A stretch of DNA of 24,441 nt, taken from positions 1 to 24,441 of the IMG/VR virus record IMGVR_UViG_3300025759_000669; one strand, written 5' to 3'. The position numbers and the translations under genes are program-made. Below, one piece after another: positions 1-5,727 of the stretch (the first letter of the stretch is position 1; every line of letters starts with the position of its first letter). Source of the stretch: a virus. Below the pieces are notes generated by a model, which saw only the letters and a list, made by a program, of their open reading frames with translations, made no database searches and was not told the origin of the DNA.

Positions 1-26
1 CATATTAAATTATTTCTTGTATTCAT
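1..26 (-). CDS. Start of a gene cut by the left edge
   Basis: An ATG two bases after the stop of the upstream 46-aa gene opens a frame reading MNTRNNLI before the window ends. The tight spacing matches the rest of the operon. There is too little sequence to say what it encodes, and a chance ATG cannot be excluded. Confidence 0.3.
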
Positions 27-28
27 AT

Positions 29-169
29 TTATTTGTTTTTAAATTGAGTTGAGCATACAGCTAGTCGCTGTTCTTTGTCAGGGTATTCATTTACCATTAT
101 TTTATCTGACATACATCTTACAATAAAATCTTTTCTTGATTCGTTTGCTTTTGGTTTTGGTATAGGCAT
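29..169 (-). CDS. Conserved phage mini-protein, 46 aa
   Basis: This ATG-TAA frame of 46 codons begins MPIPKPKANESRKDF and contains RCMSD, NEYPDKEQR and LAVCSTQF. The pattern of a Pro/Lys-rich N-terminus, a central RCM, then EYPDxxQRxAVC resembles a short module I recall as a stand-alone phage protein or as the N-terminal piece of some prohead proteases. Its molecular function is unknown. The two cysteines (residues 19 and 39) could matter structurally. It lies 29 bases after the nuclease-like gene ending at 199, on the same strand. It is below usual ORF length cut-offs but the motif makes it convincing. Confidence 0.7.
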   Translation of the reverse strand: MPIPKPKANESRKDFIVRCMSDKIMVNEYPDKEQRLAVCSTQFKNK

Positions 170-198
170 AATTAACAATTTTTGATAAATATATAAAA

Positions 199-612
199 TT
201 ATTCTGGAACGACAATACTAGCCATTGATTCGTCCAATAAATATACTTTCTTTAATACTTTCTTCTTTGTCCATAATGTAGTGTCAGGACAATACAATTC
301 TTTAACAACAGGCATCTCTAAATAGTTTAACCAGAATAAATATGTCGCTTTAGGGTCTGCTACTAAATATAGCTTTACTATTTCTTCATCCATTTTCATT
401 AGTGCATCGTACTTGTCTTTTTCTAACAATTTGTCTGAATAATATTTATTTCTAAATTTCATTTCAATTACGCACTCGTGACCTTTAGGCGTTAAACCTT
501 TTGCGTCATAATGTTCAAAGCCACCTCCTGACCATTCAAGTTGCCAATCCTGAAACTCATTCATAAACGTAACTACGGTCTGCTCAAACTTATGTATTCT
601 TTCTATATCCAA
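199..612 (-). CDS. PD-(D/E)XK-type phage nuclease-like protein
   Basis: This 137-residue protein has the outline of a PD-(D/E)XK nuclease: an N-terminal helix (HKFEQTVVTFMNEF, with E19-type acidic residues), D36 in HYDAKG, then a beta strand carrying E50-M-K52 (CVIEMKFRNKYY), followed by a Lys-rich helix. Such phage proteins usually act as endonucleases or junction resolvases on phage DNA intermediates. The start is TTG, overlapping the upstream gene by 23 bases. The next in-frame ATG (residue 17) would remove the first helix, so TTG is preferred. The C-terminal half (YLFWLNYLEMP) is family-like but its role is unclear. Substrate and exact class are inferred; the D/ExK triad is what is seen. 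Confidence 0.6.
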   Translation of the reverse strand: MDIERIHKFEQTVVTFMNEFQDWQLEWSGGGFEHYDAKGLTPKGHECVIEMKFRNKYYSDKLLEKDKYDALMKMDEEIVKLYLVADPKATYLFWLNYLEMPVVKELYCPDTTLWTKKKVLKKVYLLDESMASIVVPE

Positions 613-829
613 GCTCGTATAATTCGTTTATTTGTTTAATCCAGTTATTCCATTGTTTCGGACTGCATCCGCAAGGTAAATAAAACTTATGCGAGAAATA
701 CTTACTATGAATAGTTGCAATTAGTTCTTGTTCTTTACGACTGATTTTATTACTCTTTACAGCTTTGAACTCTGTCCACTTGTCGTATTCTTCTTTATTT
801 AGTTTCTGTTCCATCTCTTGTGATTCCAT
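590..829 (-). CDS. Small phage protein of unknown function (79 aa)
   Basis: A charged helical protein of 79 residues with a Cys pair in PCGCSPKQWNNWIKQIN near residues 53-66. No catalytic motif is visible. The pattern of helix, CxC and Trp-rich helix recurs in small phage proteins I recognise only as hypothetical. The start is uncertain: ATG at 829 overlaps the upstream 55-aa gene by 35 bases, while ATG at 814 (MEQKLNK) overlaps it by 20. The 3' end overlaps the downstream TTG-started nuclease gene, which suggests coupled translation. Confidence 0.65.
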   Translation of the reverse strand: MESQEMEQKLNKEEYDKWTEFKAVKSNKISRKEQELIATIHSKYFSHKFYLPCGCSPKQWNNWIKQINELYELGYRKNT

Positions 830-962
830 TTAAATAGTTTTTACGTTTTTCACATCCGCAATCTTCATAGCCAAGTTTATTAGCTATCCAAGTTGCTATA
901 GCTTTGCCCTTACCTAAAGTAATGACATTTATTATTGTTTCTAATTTATCGCCTAGTTTCAT
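795..962 (-). CDS. Small CGC-motif phage protein (55 aa)
   Basis: A 55-codon frame starting MKLGDKLETIINVITLGKGK, followed by a helix with W25 and an EDCGCEKRKNYLN segment. The DCGCxxRxxxLN signature occurs in small phage proteins of unknown function that I associate with Bacteroidetes phages. The ATG overlaps the stop of the upstream 43-aa gene in an ATGA arrangement, typical of this operon and good support that it is translated. The cysteines suggest metal binding or a redox role, but a single CxC gives no defined zinc finger. Confidence 0.65.
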   Translation of the reverse strand: MKLGDKLETIINVITLGKGKAIATWIANKLGYEDCGCEKRKNYLNGITRDGTETK

Positions 963-1090
963 TTCTTTTTTCTATATTTTTCTAACATATGCTGTGGAAC
1001 ATAATTTGACTTTTTATTAGTTCTTCCATTCCAACTATATATTTGCTGAAACTCCGAACACGGTATAAATCTTACTTTTTTGTTTTTCAT
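959..1090 (-). CDS. Basic mini-protein, 43 aa
   Basis: Frame of 43 codons beginning MKNKKVRFIPCSEFQQIY and ending in a Lys/Arg-rich tail (LEKYRKKK). It is bracketed by ATGA overlaps on both sides: its start overlaps the stop of the nuclease-like gene at 1087, and its stop overlaps the start of the 55-aa gene. That double coupling is the main evidence that it is real. The positive charge suggests nucleic-acid or ribosome contact, but no family is recognised. Confidence 0.55.
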   Translation of the reverse strand: MKNKKVRFIPCSEFQQIYSWNGRTNKKSNYVPQHMLEKYRKKK

Positions 1091-1434
1091 AATATTTCTT
1101 TTATCGGAATACAAATACCTTTACTAGTATTATTATCGCCTCCTCTTTTATCAAATTTAGTTCCTATATATTTTCTGCAAATATCTTTTAGTTTATCTGT
1201 TGCTATCAGTATTATTTTTTCTTTGCTTAATACAAATGCGTACCAGTCGCTTTGTGTTGTAGCAATTCCACTTGGTTTGTTTCTTGATTCATATTCAATA
1301 TATATATTACCAGTATCTTTAAATTGTAAATCTGTTTTAACTTCTATTTTTTTATTAGCTAATATATCGTTTAAATACTTTTCGCCTAACTGACCTAATT
1401 GTAAATCATATTTAAAATCGCTATTAAAATTCAT
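1087..1434 (-). CDS. PD-(D/E)XK nuclease-like protein (115 aa)
   Basis: Residues 11-35 read as helix LQLGQLGEKYLNDIL followed by KKIEVKTD, giving the E31-V-K33 core of a PD-(D/E)XK fold with E18 as the likely helix acid. A second strand IYIEYESR with SGIATTQSDWYAFVL matches the layout of small phage resolvase-like or restriction-like nucleases. It probably cuts or repairs DNA; the substrate is unknown. It starts in an ATGA overlap with the sigma-like gene and ends in another with the 43-aa gene, so it belongs to the same translated chain. Distinct from the nuclease at 199-612. Confidence 0.65.
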   Translation of the reverse strand: MNFNSDFKYDLQLGQLGEKYLNDILANKKIEVKTDLQFKDTGNIYIEYESRNKPSGIATTQSDWYAFVLSKEKIILIATDKLKDICRKYIGTKFDKRGGDNNTSKGICIPIKEIL

Positions 1435-1907
1435 AAATGCTCTTTTAGTTTTTGTTTTACTTTATTATAAGTATTGTATAATGAATAATAACTTATATCG
1501 CTCTTTCTTGATAGTTCGCTTATTGATTCTCCAGAGTTTATAATGTCAAATACTTTTGCATCATACCAACGCATCTCTTTCAATACCTTTTGTATTTTAC
1601 TATATGCTTCTTCATAATTCGCATTATCGTCTTGTGATATATCTATTCCTTCAAGCTCAACTAATTTTACTTTACATTTTTTTCTCATTAAATCAACCCA
1701 TAAACCCTTTAGTATTCTAAATACATAATAATAGTTTACATCTTCTTCATAACTAAAATCAATTCCTTTTTGTTGATTCTTAATTAATAACAAATACATT
1801 TCTTGTACTATATCTTCTACTTCAGTTTGTTTTAAACTTCCAAATGTAGATACTATATCAATCCATCTATCGTGTTTCTGATATGCTATTTCTACTAGTG
1901 TTTTCAA
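1431..1907 (-). CDS. Sigma-70-like transcription factor (phage)
   Basis: This 158-residue protein has the shape of a small ECF-type sigma factor. Residues about 28-72 resemble region 2 (TEVEDIVQEMYLLLI, then YYYVFRILKGLWVDLMRKK). An acidic linker follows, and residues about 110-158 form a helix-turn-helix region 4 (ISELSRKSDISYYSLYNTYNKVKQKL). It would redirect host RNA polymerase to phage promoters. The start is TTG, overlapping the stop of the helicase gene (TTGA), so the two are probably co-translated. A pure HTH regulator or small-terminase-like protein is the alternative, but the EDIVQEMYL signature favours sigma. The repeated leader at 12877, 15151 and 17593 is a possible target. Confidence 0.7.
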   Translation of the reverse strand: MKTLVEIAYQKHDRWIDIVSTFGSLKQTEVEDIVQEMYLLLIKNQQKGIDFSYEEDVNYYYVFRILKGLWVDLMRKKCKVKLVELEGIDISQDDNANYEEAYSKIQKVLKEMRWYDAKVFDIINSGESISELSRKSDISYYSLYNTYNKVKQKLKEHL

Positions 1908-2818
1908 AATGGTAAATTCATTTGTTCTATTATTGTACTGTTTATTGCTTGACTTTCTCCTATCTTAAATCCTACATTATTTATAATAGATTTAATTTTT
2001 ATAGGTGCGTCTATTGGTGTAGGTCGTCCTCCTGTATCAATCTCTTTAACTTTTCTAACGTGTATCATTGAATACATCCAGTCAGTAGGATGCTGAATAT
2101 ACCTATGAATACAAATAAAGTCATCTGCTCTATTAACAAACTTACCGCCTCCTTCTACATCACTAGCCATAGGTGGTATAGGGTGTCCTGCATAATCTTC
2201 ATTTTGATTATGCTTTTTTCTTAATGCTTCTGTAGCTGCGTGAGTACATAACCATATTGCTACATTATACTTTTTACAGAATACTCTAAATTCTGACGTA
2301 GCTTGATAATCGTAATCGTGACCTGAAATACCTTTTAACGTATCTCTGTCTTTGACTAGAGAATTATAAGGGTCAATTAAAAATCCGTCAAAGTGCCAAG
2401 CATCTTTAATAACAGTAGCCAAGTCAATAAGCGACCTATAAGTATGCAGCTCGTTACAATCAATAAATTTAAAGTGATTAAATATGAACTCTTGGTGTTT
2501 AGTAAATTCTTCATCTGATATTTTGTTTATAGGTTTGACTGACATAAACTCAATAAGTTTCTTAATAATGCTATAAGGTTCGTTCTCACTAGAAAATACA
2601 AGCCACTTAATATTATGCTTTATTGAATATAATAACATAAAAAATAAAGTAACTGTAGTTTTACCTGAATTGGCGTGTCCTAGTATAATATTAAAATTCC
2701 CAAACTTAAACCTAAAATATTGGTCTATATCTGGGAATCCTAAAGACAATCCTTCTTTGACTTTGCCAGTCCTGATATCGTGTATCTTACTTATCTGGTC
2801 ATCAAAATTAATCAGCAT
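1904..2818 (-). CDS. DnaB-like replicative helicase / RecA-fold ATPase
   Basis: This 304-residue ATPase has Walker A GHANSGKT at 47-54, an acidic SSENE stretch near 76-80 (probable catalytic Glu), Walker B FDGFLIDP ending in D149, and a WLCTHA motif near 189-194. Order and spacing match the C-terminal domain of DnaB-type helicases. The N-terminal primase-interacting domain of full DnaB is absent, as in some phage helicases. It should unwind DNA at phage forks. Its last residues are NLPF, echoing the DLPF end of the SSB-like protein encoded just upstream. It overlaps the upstream gene by 11 bases and the downstream sigma gene by 4. A recombination or partition ATPase is the alternative. Confidence 0.8.
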   Translation of the reverse strand: MLINFDDQISKIHDIRTGKVKEGLSLGFPDIDQYFRFKFGNFNIILGHANSGKTTVTLFFMLLYSIKHNIKWLVFSSENEPYSIIKKLIEFMSVKPINKISDEEFTKHQEFIFNHFKFIDCNELHTYRSLIDLATVIKDAWHFDGFLIDPYNSLVKDRDTLKGISGHDYDYQATSEFRVFCKKYNVAIWLCTHAATEALRKKHNQNEDYAGHPIPPMASDVEGGGKFVNRADDFICIHRYIQHPTDWMYSMIHVRKVKEIDTGGRPTPIDAPIKIKSIINNVGFKIGESQAINSTIIEQMNLPF

Positions 2819-3074
2819 CTTTTTCGGTATCTCTAACTAAAATTAATAAAATTAAATAACCTACTAAATCATATAACGTATCTTCTGTCTTGTCATTAAT
2901 GCCCTTGTTTTTTATTCTCATTAGCTTGTCGTCTAGTCGAGCTTTAATCGCTTCTTCTGCTCCTAGCTTTGAAAATATATTCACAGGGTCTTGTGCAGTA
3001 TTGCCATATGCTTTGTTTTTAGCTAATAGCAATTCAGTTAAATGGTTAGTTATTTGTCGTATCTGTTGCTCCAT
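2808..3074 (-). CDS. DUF1599/Nmad1-like or MazG-like small protein
   Basis: An all-helical 88-residue protein with LLLAKNKAYGNTA at 15-27, a central EEAIKARLDDKLMRIKN (40-56) and C-terminal EDTLYDLVGYLILLIL (64-79). The KNxxYG, then KARxxxKxxRI, then D-L-x-GYL layout resembles DUF1599 (nucleotide modification associated domain 1) and, more distantly, MazG-type nucleotide pyrophosphohydrolases, where acidic residues bind magnesium. A role in nucleotide pools or DNA modification is inferred, not shown. It starts in a TAATG overlap with the SSB-like gene. Confidence 0.55.
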   Translation of the reverse strand: MEQQIRQITNHLTELLLAKNKAYGNTAQDPVNIFSKLGAEEAIKARLDDKLMRIKNKGINDKTEDTLYDLVGYLILLILVRDTEKDAD

Positions 3075-3430
3075 TAAAAAGGTAAATCTTGTACTACTTC
3101 TCTATCTGGATTATGTTGTGCATTTGTCACAGCTTCTTTTACTTCTTTTACTATAGGAGTGTTAGATTCTATTCTCCATCCTATAATACTATTAAAGTAC
3201 TTTACTTCGCCTTGCGGACTTGTCCACTCTCGACCTCTTAAGTTTATATCAATACTTACACTATCGCCTACATTGTATTCGTCTAGTAAGTATGTCTTTT
3301 CTTTTGTAAAGTCAAGTTGTAAAGTTTGTGGGTACTGGTCATCAGTTGTTAATACTAATGGTCTTACTCTAAAGTTATTTGCAAACTCTTTTGTTTCTCC
3401 TATTGATTTTATCGTTCCTGTTAATTTCAT
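3074..3430 (-). CDS. DUF3127-like OB-fold single-strand DNA binding protein
   Basis: A 118-residue protein beginning MKLTGTIKSIGETKEF, with FRVRPLVLTTDDQYPQTLQLDF, then YNVGDSVSIDINLRGREW and QGEVKYFNSIIGWRIE. These are the strands and signature of the DUF3127 family, an OB-fold group frequent in Bacteroidetes. A polar linker (about 90-112) ends in QDLPF, closely resembling the acidic-hydrophobic SSB C-terminal tail that recruits replication proteins. It most likely coats single-stranded DNA at the phage fork. It begins in an ATGA overlap with the upstream OB-like gene and ends in a TAATG overlap, and is two genes from the helicase. Confidence 0.75.
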   Translation of the reverse strand: MKLTGTIKSIGETKEFANNFRVRPLVLTTDDQYPQTLQLDFTKEKTYLLDEYNVGDSVSIDINLRGREWTSPQGEVKYFNSIIGWRIESNTPIVKEVKEAVTNAQHNPDREVVQDLPF

Positions 3431-3777
3431 TTTAATATCTCGTTAAATTGGTTAGTAAATTGTTCTACTTCGTCTAGTTTAATTTTACCAGAACTTGCTA
3501 ATTCTATAGCTCCTTTAAATGCTACTTGTCTTAAAATACTATTATGAGTATCATTTGCTCTTACAGGTTTGTCTTGTAAGTAAACAAGTTTAGCAGTTCC
3601 GTATTCTTCGTTAGTTATTTCGTAATCAATAACATCGCCTACTTTCTTTTTAAATTCTCCTTTTGAAAGAAAAGTATAAGCGTTACCATTTGCGAGAAAG
3701 ACCTCGCTTTTTGTGAAAGTACCGTGTTTTAGTTGTGCAGTACCTTTTGACTTAATGTCTGTAATTTTACTTTGCAT
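3427..3777 (-). CDS. Putative OB-fold nucleic-acid binding protein (116 aa)
   Basis: The N-terminal 70 residues look like a small beta barrel (GTAQLKHGTFTKSEVFLANG, FLSKGEF, VGDVIDYEIT, GTAKLVYL). Residues 78-116 form two helices (SILRQVAFKGAIELA, LDEVEQFTNQFNEIL). An OB domain plus C-terminal helical pair is common in phage proteins next to SSB or recombination genes, so DNA binding is the best guess. The family is recalled only as hypothetical. It sits in an ATGA overlap with the SSB-like gene, 12 bases after the coiled-coil gene. Confidence 0.55.
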   Translation of the reverse strand: MQSKITDIKSKGTAQLKHGTFTKSEVFLANGNAYTFLSKGEFKKKVGDVIDYEITNEEYGTAKLVYLQDKPVRANDTHNSILRQVAFKGAIELASSGKIKLDEVEQFTNQFNEILK

Positions 3778-3789
3778 AGTTAAATATAA

Positions 3790-3987
3790 TTAATTTTTTG
3801 TTTCTAAATAATTCTCTGTTTCTAGTTCTTCTAAAATTTCGTTCTTTGCGTGAAGTAATCTGTTTTTAATTTTTAAGTTTTCGATTTCTTCATTTTGTTT
3901 AGCAACGTGTTTAGTCAAGAAATTTATTCTATTATGTAGACGTTCAATTTCTTTGTTAAATTCTTCTTTACTTAAGTGTAGTGTCAT
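3790..3987 (-). CDS. Small coiled-coil protein (65 aa)
   Basis: Nearly the whole 65-residue protein is a charged heptad-rich helix (KEIERLHNRINFLTKHVAKQ, then EEIENLKIKNRLLHAKNEIL). No other domain is visible. Such proteins often act as adaptors or oligomerisation partners; nothing in the sequence says for what. It starts 20 bases inside the end of the upstream 55-aa gene, in another frame, which suggests coupled translation. Confidence 0.6.
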   Translation of the reverse strand: MTLHLSKEEFNKEIERLHNRINFLTKHVAKQNEEIENLKIKNRLLHAKNEILEELETENYLETKN

Positions 3988-4135
3988 TGTAAGTTTTTAA
4001 GTGAGTTAATTCTATCATTGTAGCTATTGTATCTAAATAAGTTTCTTCAGATACATCTCCTGACTTATATAACCTAGTAACGTGTTCTAGTAACTTATAG
4101 TCAGATTCAATTAAAAGTTTTTGTAATCTATTCAT
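3968..4135 (-). CDS. Small helical protein (55 aa), first gene of the replication operon
   Basis: Frame of 55 codons from ATG at 4135 to TAA at 3968, reading MNRLQKLLIESDYKLLEHV, then TRLYKSGDVSEETYLDTIAT, then MIELTHLKTYNDTTLK. The composition is that of a normal soluble helical protein and the end overlaps the next gene by 20 bases. It is the first frame after the terminator at 4195-4230, so it probably heads the DNA-replication transcript. No known family is recognised. Confidence 0.6.
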   Translation of the reverse strand: MNRLQKLLIESDYKLLEHVTRLYKSGDVSEETYLDTIATMIELTHLKTYNDTTLK

Positions 4136-4194
4136 AGTAAATGTTTTATTTTTTACTAAACTAATTAAAAAAAGTTAATAAATCAAGTGTTTAT

Positions 4195-4230
4195 AAAAAA
4201 AAAAGGGGAAAAATTAATCTCCCCTCTTAA
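4195..4230 (-). terminator. Rho-independent terminator after ninG
   Basis: On the minus strand a GGGGA stem (extended by A/G pairs) faces TCCCC across a 10-base AT loop and is followed by about ten T residues. It lies about 50 bases after the ninG stop and ends the lysis/NinG transcript, or attenuates the next one. Confidence 0.7.
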
Positions 4231-4279
4231 AAACAAAACACTTACCGAATATTTAGGTTATAAAACCTATTAGATAAGA
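4195..4279 (-). ncRNA. Candidate short RNA or leader between promoter and terminator
   Basis: A host-type promoter (4285-4314) would start transcription near 4278, and the terminator at 4195-4230 would stop it after about 85 bases. Between them lies a perfect small hairpin, TAGGTT-loop-AACCTA (4254-4269), and no reading frame. It may be a small RNA or an attenuated leader for the operon starting at 4135. Only sequence geometry supports this. Confidence 0.25.
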
Positions 4280-4281
4280 AT

Positions 4282-4686
4282 TTACAAAGATAGTCGTTTA
4301 TTCTCTATTTCCAACTTATTTTTAAAGTATTCCACTTTTTCGTTCAGGTCAGTCATACTAAACTTTACTACTTCTTTTGACTTATTATAAAGTCGTTTAG
4401 AAAGACCTTTTGACTTTTTATCTAATGCTAAACTAAACTGATACTGACGACCATATCTAAAACGATTACAGTATTGACATTGAGCAGCTACGTTTCTTTC
4501 GTCCCAACGTACCGACATTTCTTTGCGAGATATAAAATGACCTGCGTCTAATTCGTTCCACTTAAACTCTCTTTGACAAGTTATACATTTACAGAAACCT
4601 TTTTTATCTGCATCTCTTTTGCGTATGTATTCGCTAAATATTCTGTCTAGTTTGTTTATAAGACCTTTACGACTAATCTTTCTCAT
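4282..4686 (-). CDS. ninG: NinG-like recombination endonuclease (HNH-type, zinc-binding)
   Basis: This 134-residue protein carries the NinG/Rap layout: a basic N-terminal helix, FCKCITCQREFKWNELDAGH (cysteines at 32, 34 and 37, H50), ISRKEMSVRWDERNVAAQC and QYCNRFRYG (C70, C73). The paired CxxC sites bind zinc and DAGHFISR is the family hallmark. Lambda NinG (Rap) promotes phage recombination by cutting branched DNA. It starts in an ATGA overlap with the 75-aa gene and is followed by a terminator, so it ends its transcript. Confidence 0.88.
   Translation of the reverse strand: MRKISRKGLINKLDRIFSEYIRKRDADKKGFCKCITCQREFKWNELDAGHFISRKEMSVRWDERNVAAQCQYCNRFRYGRQYQFSLALDKKSKGLSKRLYNKSKEVVKFSMTDLNEKVEYFKNKLEIENKRLSL
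4285..4314 (-). promoter_or_regulatory. Candidate Bacteroidetes-type promoter
   Basis: On the minus strand TTG at 4314-4312 is followed after 19 bases by TATCTTTG at 4292-4285. This matches the known Bacteroidetes -33 TTG / -7 TAnnTTTG arrangement. It overlaps the last codons and stop of ninG. In AT-rich DNA a chance match is possible. Confidence 0.4.
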
Positions 4687-4910
4687 TTGTCCATTGCTCT
4701 TAAAAACTGGTCGCCTGTTGCTTTGTCAAGAGTTTTAATAGCTAGATATATTTGTCTACTTTGTTTCTTAACTTCTAGTTTTTCTTTTTTTGTACTGTCA
4801 CTACCTAAATTAGCATATAACGTAGAATCCAATTCTAGCAACCTATCTATTTTGCCTTTGTCACTTACTCTTTTATAATTAAGTATTTTGTCTATCATAA
4901 ATGTTAACAT
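4683..4910 (-). CDS. Small phage protein upstream of NinG (71-75 aa)
   Basis: A helical protein containing KGKIDRLLELDSTLYANLGSDSTKKEKLEVKK and a C-terminal KTLDKATGDQFLRAMDK. The KIDRLLExDxxxYxNLGxDST pattern is one I associate with small phage proteins of unknown function. Two starts are possible: ATG at 4910 or ATG at 4898 (MIDKILN). A TATATTTG box at 4923-4916 would place a transcript start near 4910, which would favour 4898. The stop overlaps the ninG start (ATGA), so the pair is coupled. Confidence 0.7.
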   Translation of the reverse strand: MLTFMIDKILNYKRVSDKGKIDRLLELDSTLYANLGSDSTKKEKLEVKKQSRQIYLAIKTLDKATGDQFLRAMDK

Positions 4911-4914
4911 ATTG

Positions 4915-5070
4915 TCAAATATATAAAATTAGAATTAAAAGAAAAGAAAGAAAAAGGACAAAAAGAAAGAAAAGAAAAAGTCCCCCTAGAAAAACAAAAT
5001 TCAAATTTATCTGTTCCAACAAGCGTCCATCTTTATTAGGGTCTTGAAGTTTAGCTATAAGCGAAAACAA
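4915..5070 (-). CDS. Putative small membrane protein (51 aa, TTG start)
   Basis: The otherwise unexplained 170-base gap holds an open frame beginning at TTG: a soluble N-terminus with LQDPNKDGRLLEQINLNF, then about 25 very hydrophobic residues (LFLFFLFVLFLSFLLILILY), stop at 4915. It lies 9 bases after the 38-aa gene stop and 4 bases before the next ATG, exactly as a gene would in this packed operon. There is no ATG, and the hydrophobic stretch is encoded by a pure pyrimidine tract that would read as Phe/Leu by chance, so this call is tentative. If real, it is a single-span membrane protein of the lysis module. Confidence 0.4.
   Translation of the reverse strand: MFSLIAKLQDPNKDGRLLEQINLNFVFLGGLFLFFLFVLFLSFLLILILYI
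4937..4978. repeat. Perfect polypurine mirror repeat
   Basis: On the plus strand, A-runs of 4-4-3-5 separated by single G residues (4937-4955) are mirrored exactly after the spacer GGAC as runs of 5-3-4-4 (4960-4978). Homopurine mirror repeats are the sequence class able to form intramolecular triplex (H-DNA). It may simply reflect Phe/Leu codons in the overlapping 51-aa frame. GGAC and GTCC (4980-4983) could also pair as a weak terminator stem. Confidence 0.6.
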
Positions 5071-5079
5071 ATATATAAA

Positions 5080-5196
5080 TTATTTTGAATACGCTTTGTA
5101 TAGCATAAATTTTACTAATACAATTAAAAGTATTATTGTCCATACGTTTGGGTGTGCTTCTCCGCACATTCCTAAAAAATGTTCTATTGCGTTCAT
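5080..5196 (-). CDS. Small single-span membrane protein (38 aa)
   Basis: Frame of 38 codons beginning MNAIEHFLGMCGEAHPNVW, then one hydrophobic segment TIILLIVLVKFMLY and a short basic tail (KAYSK). N-terminal soluble, one membrane span: it may be a holin accessory or lysis-timing protein, given the holin and endolysin just upstream. I recognise the MNAIEHFLGxCGExHPN opening as recurring in Bacteroidetes phages, without known function. The ATG follows the stop of the upstream 43-aa gene by one base. Confidence 0.65.
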   Translation of the reverse strand: MNAIEHFLGMCGEAHPNVWTIILLIVLVKFMLYKAYSK

Positions 5197-5197
5197 A

Positions 5198-5329
5198 TTA
5201 TTTACCTTGACCTTTATAGCGTTTAAAATAATTTTTTGATGCTTTTACTTTAGAAGATTTAGATTTAGCGTGTATGCCTTTCCTTTTGCGCTTATTTGAC
5301 TTGTATATATTTACTACTAGCTTTGCCAT
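5198..5329 (-). CDS. Very basic mini-protein (43 aa)
   Basis: Frame of 43 codons with 17 Lys/Arg residues: MAKLVVNIYKSNKRKRKGIH, then AKSKSSKVKASKNYFKRYKG, ending QGK. Its ATG overlaps the holin stop in TAATG, which strongly suggests translation. Highly basic small proteins of this type occur next to lysis genes in related phages. Nucleic-acid or membrane-phosphate binding is plausible but unproven. Confidence 0.65.
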   Translation of the reverse strand: MAKLVVNIYKSNKRKRKGIHAKSKSSKVKASKNYFKRYKGQGK

Positions 5330-5727
5330 TATTGTTTTCTTACTTTTTCAATACTACGCCCACCGAAATAAGCACCTATTACAGTAATTAAAACGAGTTG
5401 TAATAAGTCAGTCCATTTTTCTTCTACATTGAATTTTAAAGAACCTGAATCTATAAATACCATCAATACAGTAGTAACTATTAAAAATACTAACACTAAA
5501 GGTCTAACAGAACGAGTAAGCCAGTTTCCGTGTTCTAAATCTGCTTTCCATCTTTCAGTAACATTATGCTGCATATCTTGTTCAGCTTTTATAAATACTT
5601 CTGTCATCTCTTTTTCAAATCTTGATTTTTCTTCTTTACTAAAAGTATGCTTGTCAATTATTCCAGATATTTTTTCTGCTACACCACCTGCAGCACCTCC
5701 AAAGATTTTAGCTAGTATTTCTTTCAT
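5329..5727 (-). CDS. Holin, GTA_holin_3TM-like
   Basis: This 132-residue protein starts with a Gly-rich amphipathic segment (IFGGAAGGVAEKI), then a charged helix ending TERWKADLEHGNWLTRSVRP, then two clear membrane segments (about 75-92 and 107-123) and a basic tail. The Arg-Trp-x-x-Asp and SWL/NWLTRSVRPL block matches the GTA-type three-segment holin family. It would form lesions in the inner membrane that release the endolysin. It follows the endolysin gene in a TAATG overlap, the classic lysis pairing although in inverted order. Confidence 0.75.
   Translation of the reverse strand: MKEILAKIFGGAAGGVAEKISGIIDKHTFSKEEKSRFEKEMTEVFIKAEQDMQHNVTERWKADLEHGNWLTRSVRPLVLVFLIVTTVLMVFIDSGSLKFNVEEKWTDLLQLVLITVIGAYFGGRSIEKVRKQ

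Noticed and set aside
4956-4983. GGAC/GTCC stem as a terminator of the lysis operon
   Set aside because: Only four Watson-Crick pairs, three G-U pairs and a 20-base loop; much weaker than the three accepted terminators.
5068-5075. TATATTTG as a promoter before the 51-aa frame
   Set aside because: No TTG-like -33 element at the right distance, and TATATTTG is expected by chance in such AT-rich DNA.
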